DNA from: Lacticaseibacillus manihotivorans DSM 13343 = JCM 12514 | GTDB lineage: Bacteria > Bacillota > Bacilli > Lactobacillales > Lactobacillaceae | DNA length: 34,278 bases | Direction of reading: 5' to 3' | Assembly (NCBI RefSeq): GCF_001435035.1 | Contig: NZ_AZEU01000045.1 | Coordinates: 10,415 to 44,692, forward strand | Shown: one piece after another, positions 18,066 through 26,114 of the stretch | Numbering within the stretch: position 1 is the stretch's first letter | Layout of the letters: each line of letters opens with the position of its first letter | Notes under the pieces: model-generated | Seen by the model: only the letters and a program-made list of their open reading frames with translations | Database searches by the model: none | Told to the model about the DNA's origin: nothing | Position numbers and translations under genes: made by a program

Positions 18066-19304
18066 ATGGTCAAGGTGTTAGTGATCGGCAACGGTGCGCG
18101 AGAAAGTGCGCTGGGCCAAGCATTTTTGAAATCTGAAGCAGTCGATGAAGTCTTTGTGGCGCCTGGTAATGCTGGGATGACCTTGTTAGGCTTGACGGTT
18201 TTGCCATTAGGTGAAGATGATTTTTCCAATTTGATTCAATTTGCCAAAACGCATGTTGCGCTGACGTTCATCGGCCCTGAAGCCCCGTTAGCCGCGGGTA
18301 TCGTGGATGCGTTTCAAAAAGCAGACTTGCCAGTCTTTGGCCCGACGCAAAAATTGGCCCAACTGGAATCCAGCAAACAATTTGCCAAAGCCTTCATGCA
18401 ACGGCATCATTTACCAACGGCTAAAGCTGAAGTGGTACACAGCCAAGCTGAAGCGCTGCAGGTTTTAGCTGATTACGGTGCTCCAATCGTCATTAAAGCA
18501 GATGGTTTAGCGGCTGGCAAAGGCGTCACCGTGGCTAAGACTGAAGAAGCTGCCACTAGCGCGATCACTAATTTGTACACCGACCATCCCAATGCCCCAG
18601 TCGTCATCGAAGAATGCTTGACGGGTCAAGAAGCCTCAGTATTAGCCTTGTTCAACGGGATGTCACAAGTGGCCTTTCCGCTGGCCCAGGATCACAAACG
18701 CCGCTTTGATGCGGATCTTGGTCCTAACACTGGCGGGATGGGGGCAATCAGCCCAGCACCGCAGTTCTCTGAGGCCGAACAACAACAAGCGCAAGCCTTG
18801 ATCGATCAAACCTTAGCGGGGATGGTCGTCGACGGGCTTTATGGCAATGGCGTGTTGTACATCGGCTTGATGTTCACCCCTGATGGTCCCAAGATTTTGG
18901 AATACAATCTGCGCTTCGGCGATCCTGAAACCCAAGTCTTGTTACCACAAGTTGAAAATGATTTTTACCAGTTGGTCACAGATCTACTCGCCGGCCAAGC
19001 GGATGCTTTGCAACTTGATGGCCAAACCTATTGTGGCGTTGTCGCAGCCAATCCGGGTTACCCAACTGATGCCAGTCAACACTTGCCTTTGATCGTGCCT
19101 GATGCGATTCAACGGGATTATTGGTATCCCGCCGGTGTGCGTCAAGGGACTAACGGGTTGGAATCGACCGGGGGGCGGATCTTTACCGTGGTCGGTCAAG
19201 GCGCAGATTTACAAAGCGCTCAAACTCAAGCGTATGCGCGCTTGAAGCCACTAGCAGGCGACCTCGCCAGTCGTTCGGACATCGGTTTCCACGCCTTGGG
19301 CTAA
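18066..19304 (+). CDS. purD: Phosphoribosylamine-glycine ligase
   Basis: 412 residues. PurD is an ATP-grasp ligase making GAR from phosphoribosylamine, glycine and ATP, the second pathway step. Motifs are VLVIGNGARESALGQAF at the N-terminus, the stretch VIKADGLAAGKGV in the ATP-grasp domain, the DHKRRFDADLGPNTGGMGA signature, and EYNLRFGDPETQVLLP. It is the last gene of the ten-gene operon and is followed at once by a strong terminator. No purB or purA is in the operon. Confidence 0.97.
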   Translation: MVKVLVIGNGARESALGQAFLKSEAVDEVFVAPGNAGMTLLGLTVLPLGEDDFSNLIQFAKTHVALTFIGPEAPLAAGIVDAFQKADLPVFGPTQKLAQLESSKQFAKAFMQRHHLPTAKAEVVHSQAEALQVLADYGAPIVIKADGLAAGKGVTVAKTEEAATSAITNLYTDHPNAPVVIEECLTGQEASVLALFNGMSQVAFPLAQDHKRRFDADLGPNTGGMGAISPAPQFSEAEQQQAQALIDQTLAGMVVDGLYGNGVLYIGLMFTPDGPKILEYNLRFGDPETQVLLPQVENDFYQLVTDLLAGQADALQLDGQTYCGVVAANPGYPTDASQHLPLIVPDAIQRDYWYPAGVRQGTNGLESTGGRIFTVVGQGADLQSAQTQAYARLKPLAGDLASRSDIGFHALG

Positions 19305-19307
19305 ATC

Positions 19308-19344
19308 AAAAACCAGCTACCATATCTTGTGGTAGCTGGTTTTT
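19308..19344 (+). terminator. pur operon terminator
   Basis: A perfect 15-bp stem (19308-19322 with 19330-19344) with a 7-base loop, ending in T5. It is symmetric enough to work in both directions. Confidence 0.93.
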
Positions 19345-19367
19345 CTTTCCCATATCTGGCCCATTTA

Positions 19368-19376
19368 TGGTATGAT
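19368..19376 (+). promoter_or_regulatory. Extended -10 promoter of nrdG
   Basis: TGG-TATGAT lies 28 bases before the chosen nrdG start. No good -35 is present, which fits an extended -10 promoter. Confidence 0.5.
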
Positions 19377-19404
19377 AGGCGCATACGTGAATGGAGTGAA
19401 GGTC

Positions 19405-20016
19405 GTGTCAAAAATGCATTTGGATGGTCAAAGTTTACAAAAAGCGGCTGAATTGCCGAATAACCCTTATCCCAAAGAATGGTTAGCCGATGATTTGTCT
19501 CTCGGGTATGTGGCGGATTACAAACCATTTAACTTCGTGGATGGTGAAGGCGTGCGGTGTAGTTTGTATGTGTCTGGGTGTAAATTCAATTGCCCAGGCT
19601 GTTACAACAAAGTCGCACAAAACTTCCATTATGGTCATCCTTATACGCAAGCGTTAGAAGACCAAATCATCAAAGACTTGAGCCAGCCTTATGTCCAAGG
19701 GCTGACGCTACTGGGTGGGGAACCTTTTTTAAACACCCAAGTGTGCTTGAAATTGGTCAAACGGATCCGCCAAGAGTTCGGCCATGACAAAGATGTGTGG
19801 TCTTGGACGGGTTACAAATGGGATGAACTGATGGCAGATTCTGACGACAAGTTGGAATTACTCAGCTTGATCGATATCTTAGTCGACGGCCGATTCTTAG
19901 AAGCGCAAAAAGATTTGACTTTGCAATTCCGCGGCTCTGCTAACCAGCGGATCATCGATGTGCCAGCTAGTTTAGCTGCTGGGGAAGTTAAGATCTGGGC
20001 GGGCTTGGTCAAGTAA
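19405..20016 (+). CDS. nrdG: Anaerobic ribonucleotide reductase activating protein
   Basis: About 203 residues. NrdG is a radical-SAM enzyme that installs the glycyl radical on NrdD, allowing deoxynucleotide synthesis without oxygen. The CX3CX2C cluster motif is clear in SGCKFNCPGCYNK, followed by LTLLGGEPFLN. I chose GTG 19405, with GGAG about 10 bases upstream. ATG 19414 and earlier in-frame codons remain possible. The usual partner nrdD is not next to it in this window, so the gene stands alone between two terminators. Confidence 0.92.
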   Translation: MSKMHLDGQSLQKAAELPNNPYPKEWLADDLSLGYVADYKPFNFVDGEGVRCSLYVSGCKFNCPGCYNKVAQNFHYGHPYTQALEDQIIKDLSQPYVQGLTLLGGEPFLNTQVCLKLVKRIRQEFGHDKDVWSWTGYKWDELMADSDDKLELLSLIDILVDGRFLEAQKDLTLQFRGSANQRIIDVPASLAAGEVKIWAGLVK

Positions 20017-20032
20017 ATTGATAGGCAAAATG

Positions 20033-20074
20033 AAAGACACTGGACTGATGAGTAACTCAGTCTAGTGTCTTTTT
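20033..20074. terminator. Bidirectional terminator between convergent genes
   Basis: AAAGACACT...AGTGTCTTT, with inner ACTGA/TCAGT and a T-run on the plus strand and A-run on the other side. It serves nrdG and probably also the converging minus-strand gene. Confidence 0.85.
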
Positions 20075-20082
20075 GAATCAAT

Positions 20083-20649
20083 TTAAGGTTTTGGTAAGTC
20101 GAGTTTTTCCCAGCCAGTGCCAGCTGCAAGCTTTGCAAATCCAATGGCATTGATTTGATCATTGAACGCATAATTATCAGGTGCTTTGATTTGACCAATG
20201 CCCAATGGATCAGTGACCGGGATGTTGCCAGCATGATTGAGCACATATTGTCCAGTCAAGCCGCCAGAGATCCACAAACTGCAAGTGAGGGTTTCCGTGG
20301 TGACAACGATCAAGGTGTCGTAGATCAACCCGGGATGCACGCCTGCACCAATTTTGGTGTCATTATAATCGTAAGGCGCAATCACCACTTCCAGCGCAGT
20401 GGGGTGCAAGAGCAGATCTTTTGCCCGCGCTTGCTGCAGAGTTAGCACGCCATCATCTAGGTGAGCGGTGATGCCAGCCATGGCAACACTTGTCAATTTG
20501 CCTAAACCAGTATTATCTGGCAAGCGCTTTTCCCCAATGGTCAAGGCGTACAGTTGAATGGCGCGATGATCGAGAAATTGAAGGTCTGCGGGCTCAGGCA
20601 ATGCCATGACAGTCGCGTGTTGCGGATTATCCATTTTGTGATTAAACAT
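20083..20649 (-). CDS. Hypothetical protein (188 aa)
   Basis: 188 residues from the ATG at 20649, chosen over an upstream in-frame ATG because CTAGGAGG lies 7 bases before it. I do not recognise the family. The sequence is acidic to neutral and soluble, with alternating hydrophobic strands (LEVVIAPYDYND, TLIVVTTETLTCSLWISGG) suggesting a mostly beta fold. There is no signal peptide or membrane segment. It forms a single-gene unit convergent with nrdG. Promoter elements upstream are weak. Confidence 0.75.
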   Translation of the reverse strand: MFNHKMDNPQHATVMALPEPADLQFLDHRAIQLYALTIGEKRLPDNTGLGKLTSVAMAGITAHLDDGVLTLQQARAKDLLLHPTALEVVIAPYDYNDTKIGAGVHPGLIYDTLIVVTTETLTCSLWISGGLTGQYVLNHAGNIPVTDPLGIGQIKAPDNYAFNDQINAIGFAKLAAGTGWEKLDLPKP

Positions 20650-20769
20650 TTCAGTGCCTCCTAGGGTCATCATTCGATCTTTACAACGAAAAGTATACGC
20701 TTTCGCAAAGAATGTGACGCATAGTCGGGCTAAACGTTAGAAAATGCACGCTGAACGTCAAATGTCATC

Positions 20770-20804
20770 AAAAAAGGACCCTTCAATCACGCTGTAGGGT
20801 CCTT
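20770..20804 (-). terminator. Terminator of the two-component operon
   Basis: The minus strand reads AAGGACCCT-N13-AGGGTCCTT, then a T-run, 9 bases after the histidine kinase stop codon. Confidence 0.85.
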
Positions 20805-20812
20805 GCGTGTCG

Positions 20813-21874
20813 TCAACGCGACAATGGTTGTTCGACTAAATTGCTGGCGCTTTGGCCATAATATTGTAAATGTGGGAAGTGAATGGTGACTGCCGTGCCA
20901 ACATTTGGTTCGGCGGTGATCGACAAGTGATGACCTAAGCGTTGTGACAGTTGATCGGCGAGGTATAAGCCTAAGCCAGTCGACTTTGATTCAGCGTTGC
21001 GCCCGTTGGTGCCGGTGAAGCCTTTTTCAAAGACGCGGTGGAGTTCGTCTTGCGCGATGCCGATACCGGAATCCGCGATCGTTAAGGTCACTTCATCATG
21101 GGCTTCGGCGATGCTCGCTGTGATTTTGCCACCAGCAGGGGTATATTTCAACGCGTTGGAAAACAACTGCATCAAGATGAACCGCAACCACTTGGCATCA
21201 GTGGTGACTACTTGATCGTCGCCAGTGAGTTCAAACTGTAAGTGTCCAGCGATAAACGCATTACGATTGTCCACCACGACATCATTGATCACTTGTTTCA
21301 ACGGATAATCGTCGAGCAAGTAATCTTTGGAGAAAGAATCAAGGCGTGAGTAATACATCACTTGTTCGACATAATGATCCATACGATCAAGTTGTAAACT
21401 CAACTGCGATAACACGTCTTCTGGTGCGTCATCTTCAAGGCTATCGACTAATAAGTTGCTGGCAGCTAGCGGCACTTTGATTTCATGGACCCAAGAGTCG
21501 ATGAACGCTTGTTGATCGCGTTGAGTGTTGATCACATTGGAAAGCGTGTGGCGATGGGTTTGCAGCATTTGGTTTAGCGTTTTGGCAATGAGCGTTTGCG
21601 CCCGGCTACCAGTTTCAGGCATTGGCCAATCCAAGGCTTCCTCGCCTGCCTCAAGCCGGGTTTGCCACTGTTGCAGCCAGCGTTGTTGCTTTTTGAAATC
21701 TAACCACATTAAACCGGCATAAAACAATGTGACCAAAACGGCGATATAAATTAAATTGTCCAAATGCACCAAATGTTTCGGGTCTAGCCATAAGCCGCCA
21801 CACAGCAGCAATAACCCGAGTACATAGGCGATCAGGTGTAAGCGATGATCATGTAAATAATCTCTTAATCGCAT
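20813..21874 (-). CDS. Sensor histidine kinase, BceS-like (intramembrane-sensing)
   Basis: 353 residues. Two membrane segments (about 13-30 and 40-58) are separated by only about 10 residues, so there is no real extracellular sensor domain. This layout is typical of BceS-type kinases, which sense through their ABC transporter partner. The phospho-acceptor is His130 in SWVHEIKVPLA. ATP-binding boxes follow: LFSNALKYTP (N), DSGIGIAQDE (G1) and STGLGLYLADQL (G2). It lies 9 bp downstream of its response regulator and next to a divergent BceAB-like transporter. A role in sensing antimicrobial peptides is inferred from that context. Confidence 0.9.
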   Translation of the reverse strand: MRLRDYLHDHRLHLIAYVLGLLLLCGGLWLDPKHLVHLDNLIYIAVLVTLFYAGLMWLDFKKQQRWLQQWQTRLEAGEEALDWPMPETGSRAQTLIAKTLNQMLQTHRHTLSNVINTQRDQQAFIDSWVHEIKVPLAASNLLVDSLEDDAPEDVLSQLSLQLDRMDHYVEQVMYYSRLDSFSKDYLLDDYPLKQVINDVVVDNRNAFIAGHLQFELTGDDQVVTTDAKWLRFILMQLFSNALKYTPAGGKITASIAEAHDEVTLTIADSGIGIAQDELHRVFEKGFTGTNGRNAESKSTGLGLYLADQLSQRLGHHLSITAEPNVGTAVTIHFPHLQYYGQSASNLVEQPLSR

Positions 21875-21883
21875 AATATCCTC

Positions 21884-22558
21884 TTAGTTAATGATATAAC
21901 CAGTTCCAACGCGCGTTTCGATATAGTCTGGTAAGCCAGCGTCAGTGATTTTTTTGCGCAGCCGATTGATATTAACTGTGAGCGTATTGTCGTCGACAAA
22001 GCGGGCATCTTGCCATAAAGCCTTGAGGAGATGTTCACGAGAAACGACATGACCATGCGCGCGCAACAAGATCTGAAGCAACTTGTATTCGTTTTTGGAT
22101 AAGTTGATCGGTGTGTCATTCACCAAAGCGGTGCTGTTTTCGATATCAAGAGTCAAGCCGTTGTGCGATAAGGTTTGGCTTTGACCATCGGTGTAATTAT
22201 ACGTGCGCCGCAACAAGGCGTTGATTTTGGCGATCAAGACTTCCATGGCAAACGGCTTGTTGACGAAATCATCAGCACCTAAGTTCATCGCCATGACCAT
22301 ATCCATATTGGTATTGCGACTGGAGATAAAAATCACGGGGACTTGCGAGTTGGCGCGGATCTGTTGGACCCAGTGATAGCCGTCGTACACCGGTAAGTTG
22401 ATGTCGAGTAACACCAAATGCGGCTGTTCGGCAACGAATTGGTCATAAACCTTCGAAAAATCCGTCACTTTGACCGCGCTGAGTTGCCACTTGCGCAAAG
22501 CTTGAGCAATTAACGTGGCAATGGTTTGGTCATCTTCGACGATCATGATTTTAAACAT
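21884..22558 (-). CDS. Response regulator, OmpR family (BceR-like)
   Basis: 224 residues from the ATG at 22558, with GGAGGA just upstream; an open frame to 22615 lacks this support. The receiver domain has the acidic pair in IVEDD, phospho-acceptor Asp52 in LVLLDINLP and the switch Lys in VNKPF. The C-terminal winged helix (about 125-222) includes LSKNEYKLLQILLRAHGHVVSREHLLKALW and ends in ETRVGTGYIIN. It is transcribed with the kinase. By analogy with BceR it should activate the divergent ABC transporter genes. Confidence 0.93.
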   Translation of the reverse strand: MFKIMIVEDDQTIATLIAQALRKWQLSAVKVTDFSKVYDQFVAEQPHLVLLDINLPVYDGYHWVQQIRANSQVPVIFISSRNTNMDMVMAMNLGADDFVNKPFAMEVLIAKINALLRRTYNYTDGQSQTLSHNGLTLDIENSTALVNDTPINLSKNEYKLLQILLRAHGHVVSREHLLKALWQDARFVDDNTLTVNINRLRKKITDAGLPDYIETRVGTGYIIN

Positions 22559-22589
22559 GGCTTCCTCCAACAATGAATTGATTAAACTA

Positions 22590-22617
22590 ATTGTACCAGA
22601 TGCCAACCTCGACACAA
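22590..22617 (-). promoter_or_regulatory. Promoter of the response regulator-kinase operon
   Basis: On minus, -35 TTGTGT (22612-22617), 16-bp spacer and -10 TACAAT (22590-22595). It overlaps the region just upstream of the divergent transporter promoter, so one bound regulator could affect both. Confidence 0.65.
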
Positions 22618-22620
22618 GTT

Positions 22621-22629
22621 TGGTATCAT
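22621..22629 (+). promoter_or_regulatory. Extended -10 promoter of the ABC transporter operon
   Basis: TGG-TATCAT lies 25 bases before the ATPase start codon, with no clear -35. A weak core promoter of this type is expected where an activator such as a BceR-like regulator is needed. No regulator site was identified. Confidence 0.5.
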
Positions 22630-22653
22630 GAAAGAGTACTGGAGGTGGACGGC

Positions 22654-23430
22654 ATGCGAATGGTCAAAGTCGATCATTTAACGAAAATTTATGGACACCG
22701 GTTCAATCGGGTGACGGCGCTGAATGATTTGAGTTTCGGCGTGGATGCAGGTGAGTTTGTCGGGATCATGGGCCCAAGTGGGGCGGGTAAATCGACGTTG
22801 CTGAATATTTTAGCGACCATGGACACCCCAACGGCTGGCGGGGTATGGATCGATAAAACCGATCTCAGCAGTATGTCCAAAGCGCAAAGTGCTGATTTTC
22901 GCCGGGAGCAATTAGGGTTTATTTTCCAAGACTTCGATTTACTCGATGACTTGCCGGTATCAGCTAATATTACTTTGCCTTTGACCTTTGTCCCACCAGT
23001 GCCCAGTGACTTAGACGACCGGTTGCAAAAAGTTGGCGATTTATTAGGGTTACTGCCATTAATGGCGCGCTATCCCGCACAATTGAGTTTGGGTCAACGC
23101 CAGCGTGTCGCTGCCGCACGGGCAATTATCACCCATCCGCGCTTAGTTTTAGCCGATGAGCCGACTGGGAGCTTGGATTCCTTGGCGGCGACGGAATTGT
23201 TGCGCTATTTGGCCAAAATTAATTTAGAAGCCGACACCACGATTTTAATGGTGACGCATGATGCGTTTACGGCAAGTTTTTGCAACCGGATCATTTTTAT
23301 TCGCGATGGGGCGTACTTTGCCGAAGTGACCCGGCATGGCAGTCGGCAGGATTTCTTCAATAGTATTATCGACATGCAAGCATCGATTTCTGGAGGGCGG
23401 CGGCATCATGTGGACGCAGATCAAAACTGA
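22654..23430 (+). CDS. ABC transporter ATP-binding protein, BceA-like
   Basis: 258 residues from the ATG at 22654, chosen for the GGAGGTG ribosome binding site. Walker A is GPSGAGKST at 40-48, the Q-loop is FIFQDFDLL, Walker B is LVLADEPTGSLDS, and the H-loop is VTHD. The signature motif reads LSLGQRQRVAAARA instead of the usual LSGGQ, with leucine in place of the first glycine. It belongs to the MacB/LolD/BceA class that energises FtsX-type permeases. It overlaps the permease gene by 23 bases. Antimicrobial-peptide resistance or detoxification is the likely job, inferred from the linked two-component system. Confidence 0.93.
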   Translation: MRMVKVDHLTKIYGHRFNRVTALNDLSFGVDAGEFVGIMGPSGAGKSTLLNILATMDTPTAGGVWIDKTDLSSMSKAQSADFRREQLGFIFQDFDLLDDLPVSANITLPLTFVPPVPSDLDDRLQKVGDLLGLLPLMARYPAQLSLGQRQRVAAARAIITHPRLVLADEPTGSLDSLAATELLRYLAKINLEADTTILMVTHDAFTASFCNRIIFIRDGAYFAEVTRHGSRQDFFNSIIDMQASISGGRRHHVDADQN

Positions 23431-25426
23431 TTTACACCGTCATCGGGGGATGCACCAACTGTTTGCCATCGTGTTGGGGATCTTAGTGGCCATGATGTAC
23501 GCCGTGGCAGCCTTGATCGAAGCGCAACCCTTATTGAACAAAATCGGCCAAGGCAGCAACATGACCAGTTTATTTCCTGCCGCTTTAGTGGTGGTGTTAG
23601 TGGTGATGATGCTGTTTTCGGTGATGTTCATGGTGTATCTCAATGGGCTGTTGATCGCCAGGCGCGAACATGAATTCCAATTGTATCGCCGCTTGGGCAT
23701 GCCGCAATGGCGGTTGAACTTTTCTTTAGTTGGCGAAACCTTGATTTCTGGTTGTGCCGGCTTGGCAGGGGGGATCCTAGGTGGCATCGTGATTTCCAAA
23801 TTATTGGCGATGATGTTATTGAGGCTCGTTGATAGTTCCCAATCAGTCGGGTTGCTGTTTAGCCCCGTTGCCATTGGTGAAGTCGCAGGTGTCGTGTTGG
23901 TGTTGTTGCTGGCGCTTGGCGGATTGCGCGCGATCAGTGCTAGTGGGCGAGACGTTTTGGTCAAAGCGCAAACTACCCCTGAAAAAACGGTGGTTCAGCC
24001 ACTCACTGCCAGCATGGTGATCGGCGCGATCGTCGGTATCGGCTTGTTTGGTTGGGCAACTTGGGTCTTAGCAGCATTATTTTATTGGACCAGTCGCTTT
24101 ACTCACTGGTTTGGTGGCAACGCGGGATTAGGGAGCTTGTTTGTGGGTTGGGGATTGGCTGAAGTGGTCGGCGTCTACCTGTTATACGCCTGCACGCTTC
24201 CCATGCTCATCGCGTTACATCTCAAGCAACAGCGTAAAATGTCCGCCAAATACTATTTGTGGTTGGTCGCCATGTACAAACGCTTGCGCACCAACACCCA
24301 GTCACTATGGCTGACCACTTGGTTGACCACAGTGACGTTGGTGATGTTAGGCAGTGCAGCGATGTTGTATCAATTTGGCCAAGCTGTGGTGGTGCAAGAT
24401 GTTGCGCAATCGATCCTCACCACTCAAGGTGGCATGCGTAGCGTCAAAAAGCATGTGGCATCAAGCGATGTCGCCCAGACTTGGCAATTGCCGACGAAAC
24501 TGGCGGCAGGGCGTGTGAAATTACGCATGCGCAACAATTCAGACAAACAAGAAAATACACTTTATCAAGTGATCGCCTTGCGTGACTATCAAAAAATCCG
24601 CCGCCACCAAACGGATTTACCCCACGTCACGTTAACCAAACACCAAGCCGTGATGATCACCATTGGCCAAACTTATTATCAAACCAAAGGCATTGGCGGC
24701 TGGAATAATGCAGGGCGCAAGCTCACTTTGACGCGCACTGGTGAGCAATTGACTCTTAAAACCATCACCAATCAGTTTCCTTTAGGTGGGGCGGGGTATT
24801 TTGATCGGGCCTTGGTGGTCAGCAATGCAGTTTATGATGGCTTGCAAGCCCCAATCGATCAACTGACCGGCATCAAGTTAAAGCCGGCTGCCGGCAAGCG
24901 CGTCGAATCAGCATTATTAAAATCCGATCAGGTGGACTATGTCGCTTATGATCACGCCACCTTAACCGGTAAAAAGCCCATTCGGTTTTTGAAGCATGCC
25001 AGCAACACGACCATGGATCGCGATGCCATTTCCTTGCGGCGGCCAGATTTGCATCAAATGCGCGTCGTGTTCGGGTTCTTGTTGTTTATCATGACGTTGC
25101 TCGGCGTGGTGTTCATGGTGGCCACCGCCAGCATCCTACTATTGAAACAATTAGTTTCCGGCAGACAGACACAACATATCAAAACCACGCTGCGGCGGTT
25201 GGGGATGCCCGCAGCGGACCTGGCACATTTACAAGTGGCACAGGTCGTGTCAGTTTTCGGCTTGCCCCTGGTTTTAGGCAGTTTCAATGCGATTTTAGGC
25301 ATCCGCGTCTTACAGTTGGCGCTTGATGGTTCGCCGAGTTCATCTGTGGCGATCGCTTTTGGCGCTTATACATTGGTGTATGTCGGCTTTGCAGCAATCA
25401 CGGCGATGCGCTTGAATCAGTTATAA
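23408..25426 (+). CDS. ABC transporter permease, FtsX/BceB-like
   Basis: 672 residues from the ATG at 23408 (MWTQIKTDLHRHRGMHQLF), preceded by GGAGGGCGG. About ten membrane segments are visible: seven in the first ~325 residues and three after ~550. They flank one large hydrophilic loop of about 225 residues. This 7+loop+3 layout is the hallmark of BceB permeases, where the loop is thought to bind the peptide antibiotic. The C-terminal part (SGRQTQHIKTTLRRLGMPAADL) fits the FtsX domain. The ATPase partner is the overlapping upstream gene. Confidence 0.9.
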   Translation: MWTQIKTDLHRHRGMHQLFAIVLGILVAMMYAVAALIEAQPLLNKIGQGSNMTSLFPAALVVVLVVMMLFSVMFMVYLNGLLIARREHEFQLYRRLGMPQWRLNFSLVGETLISGCAGLAGGILGGIVISKLLAMMLLRLVDSSQSVGLLFSPVAIGEVAGVVLVLLLALGGLRAISASGRDVLVKAQTTPEKTVVQPLTASMVIGAIVGIGLFGWATWVLAALFYWTSRFTHWFGGNAGLGSLFVGWGLAEVVGVYLLYACTLPMLIALHLKQQRKMSAKYYLWLVAMYKRLRTNTQSLWLTTWLTTVTLVMLGSAAMLYQFGQAVVVQDVAQSILTTQGGMRSVKKHVASSDVAQTWQLPTKLAAGRVKLRMRNNSDKQENTLYQVIALRDYQKIRRHQTDLPHVTLTKHQAVMITIGQTYYQTKGIGGWNNAGRKLTLTRTGEQLTLKTITNQFPLGGAGYFDRALVVSNAVYDGLQAPIDQLTGIKLKPAAGKRVESALLKSDQVDYVAYDHATLTGKKPIRFLKHASNTTMDRDAISLRRPDLHQMRVVFGFLLFIMTLLGVVFMVATASILLLKQLVSGRQTQHIKTTLRRLGMPAADLAHLQVAQVVSVFGLPLVLGSFNAILGIRVLQLALDGSPSSSVAIAFGAYTLVYVGFAAITAMRLNQL

Positions 25427-25462
25427 AAAATGCGAGCTCCCAAAATCGGGGCTCGCATTTTT
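25425..25462. terminator. Bidirectional terminator between permease and ABM-like gene
   Basis: A run of A, the stem ATGCGAGC/GCTCGCAT with further G-C pairs, then a run of T. It lies between the plus-strand permease stop and the minus-strand stop at 25465. Confidence 0.88.
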
Positions 25463-25464
25463 CA

Positions 25465-25989
25465 TCAATCATCTTTTTCGTCATTGTCCTCATCATCTGG
25501 TGAGATGATTTGGTAGTTTGCATCGTGATAGCCTTGGCCCTTGGCGGCGCGTTCCATAAACTTGTTGATTGGCTTCCACAAAGGGGTTGATTTCGAGGCA
25601 AACACATCTAAAGTGCGCTCCCATTGACTGAGAACTAAATAATCTCGCGCCTTGTCATCTTTGACGAACAAGCCCAAAGCGAGGTTACCTTGCAATTGAT
25701 CACGTTGTTTCAACAGCGTTTTGAATTGATCCGTGAAGACTGGTACTTCATCTTCCGTTAGATGATAATAGGCCAGTTGAATGTAGCCACGGTTTTCAAT
25801 GCTGCCATCCATGGCCAAGGTATCATAGGCCATCGGTGCGACGAATGGTACTTTCGCTTCAACGTCCAATAACCCGTAATTGGCGCCTTTGGTCAAAGGT
25901 TTCATGAATAATAATGGCGTTTGATATTCTTTAAAAAAGCGTTTAAGAAAACGTTTGGAACCTAAAACGATCTGTACCCGTTGAGTCAT
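25465..25989 (-). CDS. Putative antibiotic biosynthesis monooxygenase (ABM)-like protein
   Basis: 174 residues. The stretch YLVLSQWERTLDVFASKSTPLWKPI resembles the tryptophan- and phenylalanine-containing segment of ABM-fold proteins such as HmoB/TRAP. The length is also close to that group. Some ABM proteins degrade haem; others have no known activity, so the function is not settled. The tail is strongly acidic (SPDDEDNDEKDD). The start has GGAGGTGGG. A cre-like sequence sits on the -10 region, suggesting repression by CcpA when sugar is abundant. Alternative: an uncharacterised lactobacillar family with a similar fold. Confidence 0.6.
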   Translation of the reverse strand: MTQRVQIVLGSKRFLKRFFKEYQTPLLFMKPLTKGANYGLLDVEAKVPFVAPMAYDTLAMDGSIENRGYIQLAYYHLTEDEVPVFTDQFKTLLKQRDQLQGNLALGLFVKDDKARDYLVLSQWERTLDVFASKSTPLWKPINKFMERAAKGQGYHDANYQIISPDDEDNDEKDD

Positions 25990-26007
25990 GATCCCACCTC
26001 CAGTTCT

Positions 26008-26022
26008 ATTATAACGTTTACA
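26008..26022 (-). promoter_or_regulatory. cre-like site over the -10 of the ABM-like gene
   Basis: On minus, TGTAAACGTTATAA (26009-26022) fits the cre consensus TGWAANCGNTNWCA at all defined positions but one. It overlaps the -10 TATAAT (26008-26013), where CcpA would block RNA polymerase. The -35 is weak. Confidence 0.6.
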
Positions 26023-26114
26023 AAGCGGAAACGCTTGGGTTCTGAAAATTTTTTAATATTGGTCAAGGTCGCGATGATGTTGTATCCTGAAATTATCATG
26101 AAAGGATGAAGATA

